A DNA stretch of 64,000 nt from Acidimicrobiia bacterium (GTDB lineage Bacteria > Actinomycetota > Acidimicrobiia > Acidimicrobiales > CATQHL01): contig VXNF01000038.1 of the NCBI GenBank assembly GCA_009840735.1, positions 1 through 64,000 on the forward strand, given 5' to 3'. Below are positions 24,945 through 35,231 of the stretch, piece after piece. The translations under genes were made by a program, and so were the position numbers. Below the pieces are notes generated by a model. It was not told the origin of the DNA. It saw only the letters and a list, made by a program, of their open reading frames with translations, and did not search any database. Position 1 is the stretch's first letter, and every line of letters begins with the position of its first letter.

Positions 24945-26105
24945 CTAGTCACGGTCTTCCACCTCGTGGGTCGGCAGCGACAGACGCTCCGCGGACTCTC
25001 GTAGCGCGGCCAGGCCGGGCAGGTCGCCGTGCTCCAGCAGCGCCAGCGACGCCCCGCCGCCGGTGGAGAGATGGCTCACCGAACCGGCGAGGCCCATGGA
25101 CGCCAGCGCGGCCCCACTGTCGCCGCCTCCGACGACGCTGTGGGCGCGGGTCTCGGCCAAGGCCTCGGCGACTGTGAAGGTGCCCGCGGCGAAGCGGGGA
25201 TCCTCGAAGGCACCCAGCGGGCCGTTCCAGAAGACCGTGCCGGCGTCGGCGATCGTGTCGGCGAAGAGCGCGGCGGTGCCCGGCCCGATGTCGGCGCCGA
25301 GCCAGCCCTCGGGCAGGTCGCGACCGAACTGCCGCACCGCTCCGCCGGCCACCGGGCCGCCGATCCGCCCGCCGGGGCCGAGACCCACCAGGTCTTCGGG
25401 CAGGTGCAGCGGGAAGCCGCCGTCGAGGAGCGCCCGGCAGTCCTCAAGGCGGCTCGGGTCGCACAGGGAGGCCCCGATGCCATGACCGGCGGCCTCCAGG
25501 AAGGTGAAGCACATCGCCCCGCCGATGAGCACCGAGTCGGCCAGATCGCATACGGCTCGCACCACCCCGAGTTTGTCGGCCACCTTGGCGCCACCGAGCA
25601 TCACCACGAACGGCCGCCGCGGCGCACGGCGCAGGCTCAGAATCTCCGCCACCTCCACCAACATCAGCAGCCCGGCGGCGCTCGGCCGCAGCCGCGGCGG
25701 TCCCACGACGGAGGCGTGGGACCGATGGGCGACAGCGAAGGCGTCGTTGACGAAGACATCGTGGCGGGCGACGAGACGCTCGGCCAGCGCCGGGTCTCCC
25801 GCCTCCTCGCCCGGGTCGAACCGGAGGTTCTCCAGCAGCGCGACACCGGGCACTGACTCGGCGAGGCACCGGCGGACGGGTGCCATGTCGCATGCCGGAT
25901 CGGGCCGGCCCCCGGGGCGGCCCAGGTGGCTGCACAGCGTCACCTCGGCGCCGGCCTCGCGTAGCGCCTGGATCGTCGGGACGATCTCGGCGATGCGGGT
26001 GTCGTCGGCCACCTCGCCGCCGCGCAACGGAACGTTCAGATCGGCCCGAAGTAGCACACGGCACCCGCCGAGGTCACCCAGGTCGGGGATCGTCGGCAGC
26101 CGCAT
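24945..26105 (-). CDS. pgk: phosphoglycerate kinase
   Basis: The 386-residue enzyme starts at ATG 26105, 20 bp after the gapA stop; a longer frame to 26249 lies inside gapA. It has LLRADLNVPLRGG, CSHLGRPGG (3-phosphoglycerate site), VMLGGAKVADKLG, FWNGPLGAFE and VVGGGDSGAAL, the usual nucleotide-site residues. It transfers phosphate from 1,3-bisphosphoglycerate to ADP. The cytosolic glycolytic set here is likely co-transcribed. Confidence 0.97.
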   Translation of the reverse strand: MRLPTIPDLGDLGGCRVLLRADLNVPLRGGEVADDTRIAEIVPTIQALREAGAEVTLCSHLGRPGGRPDPACDMAPVRRCLAESVPGVALLENLRFDPGEEAGDPALAERLVARHDVFVNDAFAVAHRSHASVVGPPRLRPSAAGLLMLVEVAEILSLRRAPRRPFVVMLGGAKVADKLGVVRAVCDLADSVLIGGAMCFTFLEAAGHGIGASLCDPSRLEDCRALLDGGFPLHLPEDLVGLGPGGRIGGPVAGGAVRQFGRDLPEGWLGADIGPGTAALFADTIADAGTVFWNGPLGAFEDPRFAAGTFTVAEALAETRAHSVVGGGDSGAALASMGLAGSVSHLSTGGGASLALLEHGDLPGLAALRESAERLSLPTHEVEDRD

Positions 26106-26125
26106 GGCGCGGGATGAAGCGGCCG

Positions 26126-27127
<1,002 letters not shown>

Positions 27128-27195
27128 GTGTTCCCTCCGTCGTGTCTCGTCCTCGCCGCTGGCGGCTGGGTCTCAGCGCCGCCGGGCCGCAGTCC

Positions 27196-28047
27196 TCAGC
27201 GTTGCAGATCCCGATGCTGGACTTGCGGATCGAATCCGATCCGCCGCAGCGTGGCCGCGGCGTGCTCGGCCAGACACACCGAGCGGTGCCTTCCCCCCGT
27301 GCAGCCGAACGCCAGCGTGAGGTACGTCTTGCCTTCCGCCTCGAAGGCGGGCAGCAGCATTTCGCAGAGCTCGTCGAGGTGCCCGGTGAACCGCTCCCCC
27401 AGCGGGCTGCCCGCCACGAACGCTCGCACACGCTCGTCGCTGCCGTCCAGGGGCCGCAGGTCGGCCTCCCAGTGCGGGTTCGGCAGGAATCGGCAGTCGA
27501 AGACCATGTCCACGTCGGCGGGCAGGCCGTGGCGGAAGCTGAACGAGAGCACCCGCGTCGTGAGGCGCCGAGTGCCGGCGTCGTCGATCAAGCGCACGAG
27601 GCGGTCGCGCAGTTCGTGTACGTTGCTGTCGGAGGTGTCGATCACCACGTCGGCTTCGGCACGCAGTCCGCACAGGGCGTGCCGCTCGGCCTCCACGGCC
27701 TCCTCCACCGAGCCCCGCTGCGCGAACGGGTGGCGTCGGCGCGAGCCTTCGTAGCGCTGCACCAGCACTTGCGTGCGAGCCTCCAGGAACCACAGCCGCA
27801 CGTGGCTGTAGTGCGGGGCGCCTTTCGCCGCGGCTCGCAGATCGGCCACCGCCGGGCCGATCTCTTCGGAATAGCGTTCGCTGCCCATCGTCAGGCAGAG
27901 CCGCTCGGTGCTGGGCCCGGCCAACTCGATCACCTTCGGGATCAGCGACGGCGGCAAATTGTCGATGACGAAGAACCCCAGGTCCTCAAGGCAGTTGGCC
28001 GCCTCCGAGCGCCCCGACCCGGACAGCCCGCAGATGACGACGAGCAC
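27196..28047 (-). CDS. rapZ: RapZ-family nucleotide-binding protein (YvcJ)
   Basis: The 283-residue protein has the P-loop GLSGSGRSEAANCLEDLGFF followed by VIDNLP, and C-terminal GCTGGRHRSVCLAEH. The P-loop Lys is Arg, as I recall for actinobacterial members (GLSGAGRS). In E. coli RapZ is an RNase E adaptor for small RNAs; in Gram-positives it binds and hydrolyses nucleotides with less clear roles. It normally follows uvrC directly; here an 11.5-kb defence operon separates them, so an 85-bp gap at 28048-28132 may hold its own promoter. Confidence 0.95.
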   Translation of the reverse strand: MLVVICGLSGSGRSEAANCLEDLGFFVIDNLPPSLIPKVIELAGPSTERLCLTMGSERYSEEIGPAVADLRAAAKGAPHYSHVRLWFLEARTQVLVQRYEGSRRRHPFAQRGSVEEAVEAERHALCGLRAEADVVIDTSDSNVHELRDRLVRLIDDAGTRRLTTRVLSFSFRHGLPADVDMVFDCRFLPNPHWEADLRPLDGSDERVRAFVAGSPLGERFTGHLDELCEMLLPAFEAEGKTYLTLAFGCTGGRHRSVCLAEHAAATLRRIGFDPQVQHRDLQR

Positions 28048-28132
28048 GCCCCGAGCCTACCGAACGCACCCCACGCCAGACGGCCCCCGAGAATTGGGGA
28101 CGCCCGGCAGACTCAGTCGATCTGCGCCAGAC

Positions 28133-31042
28133 TTAGTAGTACCTGGCGATGTAGGCGTACGCCCTGTCGAAGAGGTCTTGATCGGTGTGGAGCTTGTACT
28201 TGAGCAGGCTCCTGCGAAGCGCCTTCTTCACCTCGCGCTCGCCAGCCTCGGTCCGCTGCCATCCCGGGAATCGAACCTGGCGCACGATGCTGTCGATTTC
28301 GGCAACGATCCGGTCGACGATCACCGGGGTGTTGGTGTTCTTGACCTCTTCGAACAGCTCCGTGAGAGCGGCCTTGCCCACATCCTCTTGGAGTTCCTCT
28401 GGTTCTTCGCGCTCTGCTTGGACCACGTCCTTGGCGAGGTCGATCAGCTGCTTGAGGAATTCGACGGAGGCAAGCAGTCCCTGCTCGTGTTTCAGCCGGA
28501 GGCTCTCTAGCCGCTCCGATAGTGCCACGAACTTGGGATTGTCGCTATGGCGCCGAAGGCGGGTGGCAATCTTGATCTCGATTTCGACGGTGTTGCGCTC
28601 CGGGTCCTCGAGCAGCCCTTCGAGAACTTCGGCGTCCATCACCAGCGTGTCGAGATCGTCCCGCACGGTCTGCACTGAGATGTTCCGGTGGATCAGCTCG
28701 ATTGTCTTCGCTCCAAGTGCGTGCCAGAGCAGTTTGCCGTTACCCGACGGAGGCTTGAGGGAGTCGTAGACCTGGGCCAACCAGCGGTAGTCGTTCTCGA
28801 TCGGCACCAGCAGCGGATCGGGCGACAGCGCTTCCCAGAGTCGGGACAACGCGCTGAAGTCCGCGGCGAACTCGTCCCGTCGGTTCGTGTCGGGCAAGCA
28901 CTCTTGTGCAGCCAGCAAACCCTCCCAGCTGCAGTCACCGCGATCAACGCCTTCGAACCACTGCAAGCACCTCGCCATCGCGGGTCCGAGTTCCTCCTTG
29001 AGATCATCGATGTTTGAGATGACCTTGTCGATCGAGGCCTCGTCGAAGGCGAGCGCCTGCGCAACATCATCGAACAGTCCGAGGTAGTCGACGATCAGCC
29101 CGTGGGACTTGCCTGGAGCGACTCGATTCGTTCGGCAGATCGCCTGCAGAAGGTTGTGATCCCGCAGCGAGCGGTCGAGGTACATGCACTGCAGGTTGGG
29201 GGCGTCGAAACCGGTCAGCAGCTTGGCGGTGACGATCAGGATCTTCAGGGGATCGGCCGGATCACGGAATCGGTCGAGCAGCGCGGCCTCCTCGTCCTTT
29301 GACCACCCGAAGCGGTTTCGCCAGGTTTGCGGCGCTCCGTGTCCCAGGTTCATGACCACCTCGCTGGCCTCAGCAGGCAGTTGGTCATCGGCGAGTGCAT
29401 CGAGTGCGTCCTTGTAGAGGACGCACGCTTCCTGATCCACGGTGACGATCATCGCTCCGAACCCTTCGGGGGCGACTCGCGCAAGGAAGTGCGCTCGAAT
29501 GTCGGAGATCACCGCCTCGACCCGAGCCGGGGCCTTGACCAGGAGAGCGAAGCGGCCCGCTCGCCTCGAGACCTCGGCCCGGTCCTCGTCGCTCAGGTTG
29601 CGAGTCAGTTCCTCGAACTCCTTGTCGAGTGCGGCGCGGTCGATCCGGAGATCGACCGATCGCGTTTCGAAGCGAAGCGGAAGGGTTGCATCGTCACGAA
29701 TCGACTCTTCGAAGCTGTAGCGATCGAGATACCCGCCTGGATCCTCGATGGCCCCGAATGCGTAGAAGGTGTTCCGGTCTCGGGTATTGATCGGGGTGCC
29801 GGTCAGGCCGAAGAGGAAGGCGTTCGGCAACGCGTTCCTCATCTGCCGGCCGAGGTCGCCTTCCTGCGTTCGATGCGCCTCGTCCACGAGAACGACGATG
29901 TTGTCTCGGTCGTTCAGCACGCCACCGGCCTCGGCGAACTTGTGGACGGTGGTGATGATGACCTTGCGAGCATCACGGGCGAGCAGGTTGTGAAGCTCCC
30001 GCCTGCTGTCGGCCGTGACCATGTTGGAGACATCGGCGGCGTTGAACGTGGCGGTGATCTGCGTGTCGAGATCGATCCTGTCGACGACGATCACCACCGT
30101 CGGGTTGCCCAGCTCCTCGTGCTGTCGGAGCTTGTTGGCTGCGAAGACCATGAGCAAGCTCTTGCCCGAGCCCTGGAAATGCCAGATCAGCCCCTTGCGG
30201 ATCCGGCCCCCAACGACACGCCGCACAATCTTGTTGGCTGCCTCGTACTGCTGGAACCGGCAGATGACCTTGATCTTGCGGTGGTTTCGATCCGTGGCGA
30301 ACACCGAGAAGTTCTGGGCGATGTCAAGCACCACGGCGGGGCGCAGCATCGACGAGACGGCGCGGTCGACCTCGTGAAGGCCATACTCGCCTTCTTCTTC
30401 AAGCCGCCACGGTGACCAGTGGTACACGGGGAGTCGGATCGAGCCGAACCGGAACTCCGTGCCGTCGGTAGCGAACGAGAACGCATTCGGGACAAAGAAG
30501 GCGGGGGCGTTGACCTCGTAGTCGTCGTGAACCTGGGCCGCGCCGTCGAGCCAGGTCACCGCCTTGCGCACCGGCGACTTGGCCTCCCCAAGGACCAGTG
30601 GCAGTCCGTTGACGAAGCCGACAACGTCGAACCGTTTCTCGGGCCCGGCTGCGAACGTGACCTGGTTGGACACGATGAAGCTGTTCATCTCAAGCTCGGC
30701 GAGGTCGAAGTCGATCAGCTTGATCGTGACGTGCTCGTTGTTCGGTCCGAACGGCATGCTGCGCTCGCCCTGAACCCAGGACATGAACTCCTCGTTTGCT
30801 CCGACGAGGCCGCCACCGAGGACGCCGTTGACCACCGCCCGGAGCTTGTAAATGACCTCGTCAGCACGTTGGGGCTGGGCGGCGATGGCGGGATTCAGTC
30901 GGATGAGCGCCCCCATCAAAACGGACTCGAGCAGGACGTCGGATACTAAACGCTCAAGGGCTGAACTCTGGACGTATGTCCAACCCAGTTCGGTCATCCG
31001 GTCGAGGACCATCGCCTCCACCGTGTTCGCTTCATCGAACAC
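28133..31042 (-). CDS. hsdR: type I restriction enzyme, R subunit
   Basis: The 969-residue protein has the nuclease core early (D139 in RFDVVGF, E153 and K155 in LGEAKSP). A DEAD-like translocase follows with Walker A FQGSGKS (289-295), DEAH (387-390), FGLTGTPI and the helicase C motif QAICRTNR. The C-terminal helical region that docks on the methylase is present. It cleaves unmodified DNA after ATP-driven translocation. The start overlaps the hsdS end by 11 bp. It is the last gene of the operon, and no frameshift is seen. Confidence 0.95.
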   Translation of the reverse strand: MFDEANTVEAMVLDRMTELGWTYVQSSALERLVSDVLLESVLMGALIRLNPAIAAQPQRADEVIYKLRAVVNGVLGGGLVGANEEFMSWVQGERSMPFGPNNEHVTIKLIDFDLAELEMNSFIVSNQVTFAAGPEKRFDVVGFVNGLPLVLGEAKSPVRKAVTWLDGAAQVHDDYEVNAPAFFVPNAFSFATDGTEFRFGSIRLPVYHWSPWRLEEEGEYGLHEVDRAVSSMLRPAVVLDIAQNFSVFATDRNHRKIKVICRFQQYEAANKIVRRVVGGRIRKGLIWHFQGSGKSLLMVFAANKLRQHEELGNPTVVIVVDRIDLDTQITATFNAADVSNMVTADSRRELHNLLARDARKVIITTVHKFAEAGGVLNDRDNIVVLVDEAHRTQEGDLGRQMRNALPNAFLFGLTGTPINTRDRNTFYAFGAIEDPGGYLDRYSFEESIRDDATLPLRFETRSVDLRIDRAALDKEFEELTRNLSDEDRAEVSRRAGRFALLVKAPARVEAVISDIRAHFLARVAPEGFGAMIVTVDQEACVLYKDALDALADDQLPAEASEVVMNLGHGAPQTWRNRFGWSKDEEAALLDRFRDPADPLKILIVTAKLLTGFDAPNLQCMYLDRSLRDHNLLQAICRTNRVAPGKSHGLIVDYLGLFDDVAQALAFDEASIDKVISNIDDLKEELGPAMARCLQWFEGVDRGDCSWEGLLAAQECLPDTNRRDEFAADFSALSRLWEALSPDPLLVPIENDYRWLAQVYDSLKPPSGNGKLLWHALGAKTIELIHRNISVQTVRDDLDTLVMDAEVLEGLLEDPERNTVEIEIKIATRLRRHSDNPKFVALSERLESLRLKHEQGLLASVEFLKQLIDLAKDVVQAEREEPEELQEDVGKAALTELFEEVKNTNTPVIVDRIVAEIDSIVRQVRFPGWQRTEAGEREVKKALRRSLLKYKLHTDQDLFDRAYAYIARYY

Positions 31043-32207
31043 GGTTGTCTCCCGCTAGCAGGTCCTCTCGCACGGCAGCAAGAACCGAACGGGCCTCGCG
31101 GCAATGTCTCTCGATCGCGCGCTGGAGGTCTCGCACTCCTTGCCAGCAGTCGACAATCGAGCGCTGTTCATCGAGATCCAGGTTTGGAATACGGACCTTC
31201 TTTAGATTCGTTGCGTTGACGTTGGCTTGACTGACACCCTGAGTAATGAACGAGCGAATCCGTCGTTGACCGCTGGCAGACTGGAGATACGCGGCGACAA
31301 ACTCGGGGAGCATCGACTCCTTGTCGACGCGCAAGCGGAGCAAATACGAAGCGAAAGTTGCTGGATTGTCTAGCACGCCGACTAGGGCCACCTTGCCTAC
31401 GTGTTCGAGGCTATTCGTACGGTTGAACAAGATGTCACCGGTCTGAAGCAAGTCAGATTCGCTGACCTGATCATCAAGTACCCATTTCAGGTCGTCAAGT
31501 CTCAGTTCCTCGTTGTCGAGATTGTTCATCCTAAGAATTGGCAGTTCGCCGGCGTCCTGCGGCGCTATCGAAATCCCATAGTCACATGAGGAGAGAACGG
31601 TCCCGAGGGGCACGTGATCGACTGCATCAGAGCTACTGAGGACGATTGCGTCTCTGAGACATCGTGCAGCTCTGATAGCGTCTTCCAGAGTGTCAATTTG
31701 GTGCTGCCCGGCTGACAGCACCTCGCAGATCTCATGCTGCAGCGAAGGTGGCGGTAGCGTGAACTCGTACCATGTGAGATCCCTGAAATTGATGTAGGGG
31801 TTAACCGAACCCTTGCTCTGTTGCACTGAGTGTTCATGAAACCTCTCGGTCGACATGACTTGCGGAAGGAACTCGGGCAGCAGGTCAGCGCTGCTCGGCT
31901 CCAACACGAATGTGGTGTTCGCGCAAATCCCCTCGAAGTCCGCCACGGCGACCTTGCGCAGGTAGGTGCGCCGACTTCCGTAGAGCACCTGTCCGGGCCT
32001 GAACCGCATGTGGAAGGCAGGTCCGAGGTAGCCGTCATCGACGTCGCCCCACCGCTGCAGCCTCAGATCATCTGTGTCCATGTGCCCCCCAGCGACATAG
32101 CGCGTGAGATCCGCGGTCTGGGGATCGACCTTGTCCTTGACTTGTTGGACGACGTCTCCAAAGCGAGCCCATCGCCAGCCATCGGGTAGCGATCGATCCG
32201 AGGTCAC
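31032..32207 (-). CDS. hsdS: type I restriction-modification specificity subunit
   Basis: The GTG at 32207 forms a GTGA overlap with the upstream hsdM stop, giving 391 residues. Two target-recognition domains are visible: one starting LPDGWRWARFGDVVQQ, the other starting VPLGTVLSSCDYG. Each is followed by a helical conserved region ending in the LQHEICEVLSAGQHQID and DEQRSIVDCWQGVRDL segments. It reads the bipartite target and holds two M subunits. Base composition is lower in GC than its neighbours, as is common for specificity genes that swap domains. The target cannot be predicted from sequence. Confidence 0.92.
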   Translation of the reverse strand: MTSDRSLPDGWRWARFGDVVQQVKDKVDPQTADLTRYVAGGHMDTDDLRLQRWGDVDDGYLGPAFHMRFRPGQVLYGSRRTYLRKVAVADFEGICANTTFVLEPSSADLLPEFLPQVMSTERFHEHSVQQSKGSVNPYINFRDLTWYEFTLPPPSLQHEICEVLSAGQHQIDTLEDAIRAARCLRDAIVLSSSDAVDHVPLGTVLSSCDYGISIAPQDAGELPILRMNNLDNEELRLDDLKWVLDDQVSESDLLQTGDILFNRTNSLEHVGKVALVGVLDNPATFASYLLRLRVDKESMLPEFVAAYLQSASGQRRIRSFITQGVSQANVNATNLKKVRIPNLDLDEQRSIVDCWQGVRDLQRAIERHCREARSVLAAVREDLLAGDNRVR

Positions 32208-33685
32208 AACGTGGCCTCCGAATCGAGACGTGCAAACAGCGCGTGAGTCGCGGAGCGAAGTTCGGACGCGCTCTGTCGCCACTCAACTAGGGCGGCGCCG
32301 AGGTCATGATCAGGGCGAGCCCCCACGCGGTCGACGTGCAGCGGAATCGAGAGGTTGTTGTCAACGTCGGCGATCGCGTCGACCCGCGTGACTGCGGCGA
32401 ACCCGTCCTCCGATTCGAACGATCGGAATGTCTGCACGATCCGGTCGATGTGATCGTCGGTCAGGAAGCTCTGCGCCCGCTCACGCGTGACCTCATTGAC
32501 CGCATCGATAAAGAGCACCTTGCCCGCTCGTTCAGCAAGCCTCTTCGAGCGACACACCACAATGCACGCCTCCATTGGGGAGTTGTAGAAGAGGTTTGGC
32601 CCAAGCCCGATCACGGCTTCGATGAGATCGGCGGCGACGATGCGTCGGCGCATCTCGAACTCCTCGTCTCGGAACAGCACGCCATGAGGGAACAGGACAG
32701 CGCAGCGTCCTGTCGCCGGGTCCATCGAGGCGAGGATGTGCTGCCAGAACGCGTAGTCAGCTCGCCCCTGCGGCGGCGTGCCGTACTTGTTCCGACCCCA
32801 CAGATCGGCTGACCACGCATCTCGATCCCAGGCCTTGATCGAGTACGGGGGGTTGGCCAGGACCACGTCGAAGCGCCTGAGTTGGTCGCCGTCAGTGAAC
32901 GCTGGATTGGCGAGCGTGTCGCCACGCACGACGTTGAAGTCTTCGATGCCATGGAGGAACAGGTTCATGCGGGCGATCGCGGACGTCGTGAGGTTCCGCT
33001 CCTGCCCGAACAGTCGCAGCGTCCGGTGCTCCTTGCCCTGGCGCCGGAGTTCCTCTGCTGCTGAGAGCAGCATGCCGCCCGAGCCGCACGTCGGGTCGTA
33101 GACACTGTCGCCCGGCTCGATCTCGAGGAGCTGCGTCATGAGGTGGACCAAAGTTCGATTCGTGTAGAACTCCGCGGCGGTGTGGCCAGAGTCGTCGGCG
33201 AACTTCTTGATCAGGTATTCGTAGGCGACACCGAGCTCGTCCTCGGGGACGTTGCGCAGGCTCAGCGTGACCTGGGAGTAGTGCTCGATCAGCTCCTTGA
33301 GCGTTGTGTCGGGCAGCCGTTCCTTGTTGGTCCAGGGGGCGTCGCCAAAGACGCCGCCGAGTCGCGGATTCGCCCGTTCGATCTCGCGCATTGCCCCAGA
33401 GATCGTTCGGCCGACGTCATTGGCCGACTGTCGGAGGTCCGACCAGTGTGCCCCGTCGGGGATCTGGAAGCGGTGCTGTTCGGGCAGGGCCGCGTAGTCC
33501 TCGTCACCCTGGGACACCTCCAGCGCGGCCTGCCACTCCTCGTCGAACACGTCACTGAGACGCTTCAGGAACAGCAGCGGGAAAATAAACGACTTGTACT
33601 CACCCGCATCGATGGTCCCGCGGAGGAGCGTTGCTGCACCCCAGAGGTAGGACTCGAGCTGCGACTGGCTGATGCGGGTGGTCAC
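32204..33685 (-). CDS. hsdM: type I DNA methyltransferase subunit, second of two (HsdM2)
   Basis: The 493-residue N6-adenine methyltransferase has the N-terminal HsdM_N domain, EFYTNRTLV, the AdoMet motif DPTCGSGGML (197-206) and the catalytic NPPY (278-281). Both motifs look functional. It is a close paralogue of the gene just upstream, with long shared stretches such as LPEQHRFQIP and IARMNLFLHG. The ATG overlaps the hsdM1 stop by ATGA, and its end overlaps hsdS. Type I methylases use two M per S, so the two paralogues may form a mixed M1-M2-S complex. Confidence 0.93.
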   Translation of the reverse strand: MTTRISQSQLESYLWGAATLLRGTIDAGEYKSFIFPLLFLKRLSDVFDEEWQAALEVSQGDEDYAALPEQHRFQIPDGAHWSDLRQSANDVGRTISGAMREIERANPRLGGVFGDAPWTNKERLPDTTLKELIEHYSQVTLSLRNVPEDELGVAYEYLIKKFADDSGHTAAEFYTNRTLVHLMTQLLEIEPGDSVYDPTCGSGGMLLSAAEELRRQGKEHRTLRLFGQERNLTTSAIARMNLFLHGIEDFNVVRGDTLANPAFTDGDQLRRFDVVLANPPYSIKAWDRDAWSADLWGRNKYGTPPQGRADYAFWQHILASMDPATGRCAVLFPHGVLFRDEEFEMRRRIVAADLIEAVIGLGPNLFYNSPMEACIVVCRSKRLAERAGKVLFIDAVNEVTRERAQSFLTDDHIDRIVQTFRSFESEDGFAAVTRVDAIADVDNNLSIPLHVDRVGARPDHDLGAALVEWRQSASELRSATHALFARLDSEATL

Positions 33686-35178
33686 GCGATTCCCCGTTCG
33701 GCGAGGAGCTGGTTCAGGCGGTCCTCGGCGGTCCAGGCCGCGTCCAGGGCTTCCTGAAGCGCCTTCGTTGCTTCTTCGACCGACGGGATGTCCTCGTCGT
33801 CGGGCTTCGATATGTAGCCGGCGAGGTTGAGGTTGCCGCCCTGCTCGCGGACCTCGTCAAGCGTTGCGACGTGGCAGCGGCCTTCCTCGGCTGCGAACTG
33901 CTCGTAGGCCTCGAGAATCGACTCGACGTGCTCCTGTTCGAGTGTGTTCTGGGTGCGGCCCTTGCGGACGAGGTCGGAGGCATCGACGAGCAACACCTTG
34001 GACCGGCGTGCTTCGGGCTTTCGGCGACGGGCGACGAGGATGCAGGCTGCGAGGCCGGTGCCGTAGAACAGGTTCGGGCCTAGGCCGATGACGGCTTCGA
34101 TGAGGTCAAGGTCGAGGACCTTCGAGCGGATCCTGCCCTCGGCGCCCATTCGGAACAACGCTCCGTGGGGCAGCACGACCGCCATCCTGCCCGTCGCCGG
34201 CGCCATCGAGGTGATCATGTGCTGCACCCAGGCCCAGTCGCCGTACTTCTTCGGTGGGGTGCCCGCCAGGTTGCGGCCCCACGGGTCGTTCGGCCACGTG
34301 TCTTCACCCCACGAGCTGAGTGAGAAGGGGGGATTAGCAATAACGCAGTCAAAGGTGGCCAACTTGTCGCCAGTGAGGAACGCCGGTTGTCTCAGCGTGT
34401 CGCCGCGGACGATCCGGAAGTCCTCGGCGCCGTGGAGAAAGAGGTTCATGCGGGCGATGGCGGCGGTGGTGAGGTTGCGCTCCTGGCCAAAGACGTGGCC
34501 GAGCATGAGCCGCTCGTCACCGCCTGATTCCTTGACTTGTTGGAGAGTCTCGAGGAGCATGCCGCCGGTTCCGCAGGCCGGGTCGTAGACGGTGTCGCCG
34601 GCCTGCGGGGCGAGCATCCTCACCATGAGTTCGACGATGGTGCGCGGGGTGTAGAACTCGCCGGCCTTCCGGTTGGTGAGATCAGCGAACTTCTTGATGA
34701 GGTATTCGTAAGCATCGCCGAGCACGTCGTTGGGCACCGCGGAGTTGCGCAAGTCGAGCTGGCTGAAGTGGTCGATCAGGTCGACTAGGAGCTCGTCGGA
34801 CAGGCGATCCTTGTTGGTCCACTGCACGTCACCGAAGATGCCGTAGAGGGTGTTCGGGTTCGCCTTCTCGATCTCGCGCATCGCACGCTGGATGGCCTGT
34901 CCGACGTTGGTGGCGCGCTCTCGGAGGTCCGTCCAGTGACTCCCGTTCGGGATCTGGAAGCGATGCTGCTCTGGTAGGTCGGCGTATTCCTCGTCACCAC
35001 CCGACTCTGCGAGAGCCTCGGCGCGCTCCTCGTCGTAGACGTCGCAGATCCGCTTGAGGAACAGCAGCGGGAACACGTAGGCCTTGAAGTCCGATGCGTC
35101 GACGGGACCGCGGAGTATGTTCGCGGCTTCCCAGAGCATCGATTCCAGGTTCGTTTGGCTATTCGCCACTACGCCCAT
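33682..35178 (-). CDS. hsdM: type I DNA methyltransferase subunit, first of two (HsdM1)
   Basis: The 498-residue protein starts at ATG 35178 behind GGAGA; the frame extends to 35235 without a better start. It has GEFYTPRTIV, AdoMet motif DPACGTGGML (199-208) and NPPF (282-285). It methylates adenine in the target set by HsdS. Unlike HsdM2 it keeps the canonical YTPR. It lies 53 bp after the AAA ATPase gene, so the RM genes may share its transcript. Confidence 0.93.
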   Translation of the reverse strand: MGVVANSQTNLESMLWEAANILRGPVDASDFKAYVFPLLFLKRICDVYDEERAEALAESGGDEEYADLPEQHRFQIPNGSHWTDLRERATNVGQAIQRAMREIEKANPNTLYGIFGDVQWTNKDRLSDELLVDLIDHFSQLDLRNSAVPNDVLGDAYEYLIKKFADLTNRKAGEFYTPRTIVELMVRMLAPQAGDTVYDPACGTGGMLLETLQQVKESGGDERLMLGHVFGQERNLTTAAIARMNLFLHGAEDFRIVRGDTLRQPAFLTGDKLATFDCVIANPPFSLSSWGEDTWPNDPWGRNLAGTPPKKYGDWAWVQHMITSMAPATGRMAVVLPHGALFRMGAEGRIRSKVLDLDLIEAVIGLGPNLFYGTGLAACILVARRRKPEARRSKVLLVDASDLVRKGRTQNTLEQEHVESILEAYEQFAAEEGRCHVATLDEVREQGGNLNLAGYISKPDDEDIPSVEEATKALQEALDAAWTAEDRLNQLLAERGIA

Positions 35179-35231
35179 TCTGCTTCTCCATGATCCTTCA
35201 ACCGGTCGAAGGATCGTTGGGGCACAACGCG

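Noticed and set aside
28560-31000. Long plus-strand frames opposite hsdR, and similar frames opposite uvrA, uvrB, polA and others
   Set aside because: They are GC-driven shadows with Arg/Ser/Pro-rich or His/Gln-rich composition and no motifs, opposite genes with clear families.
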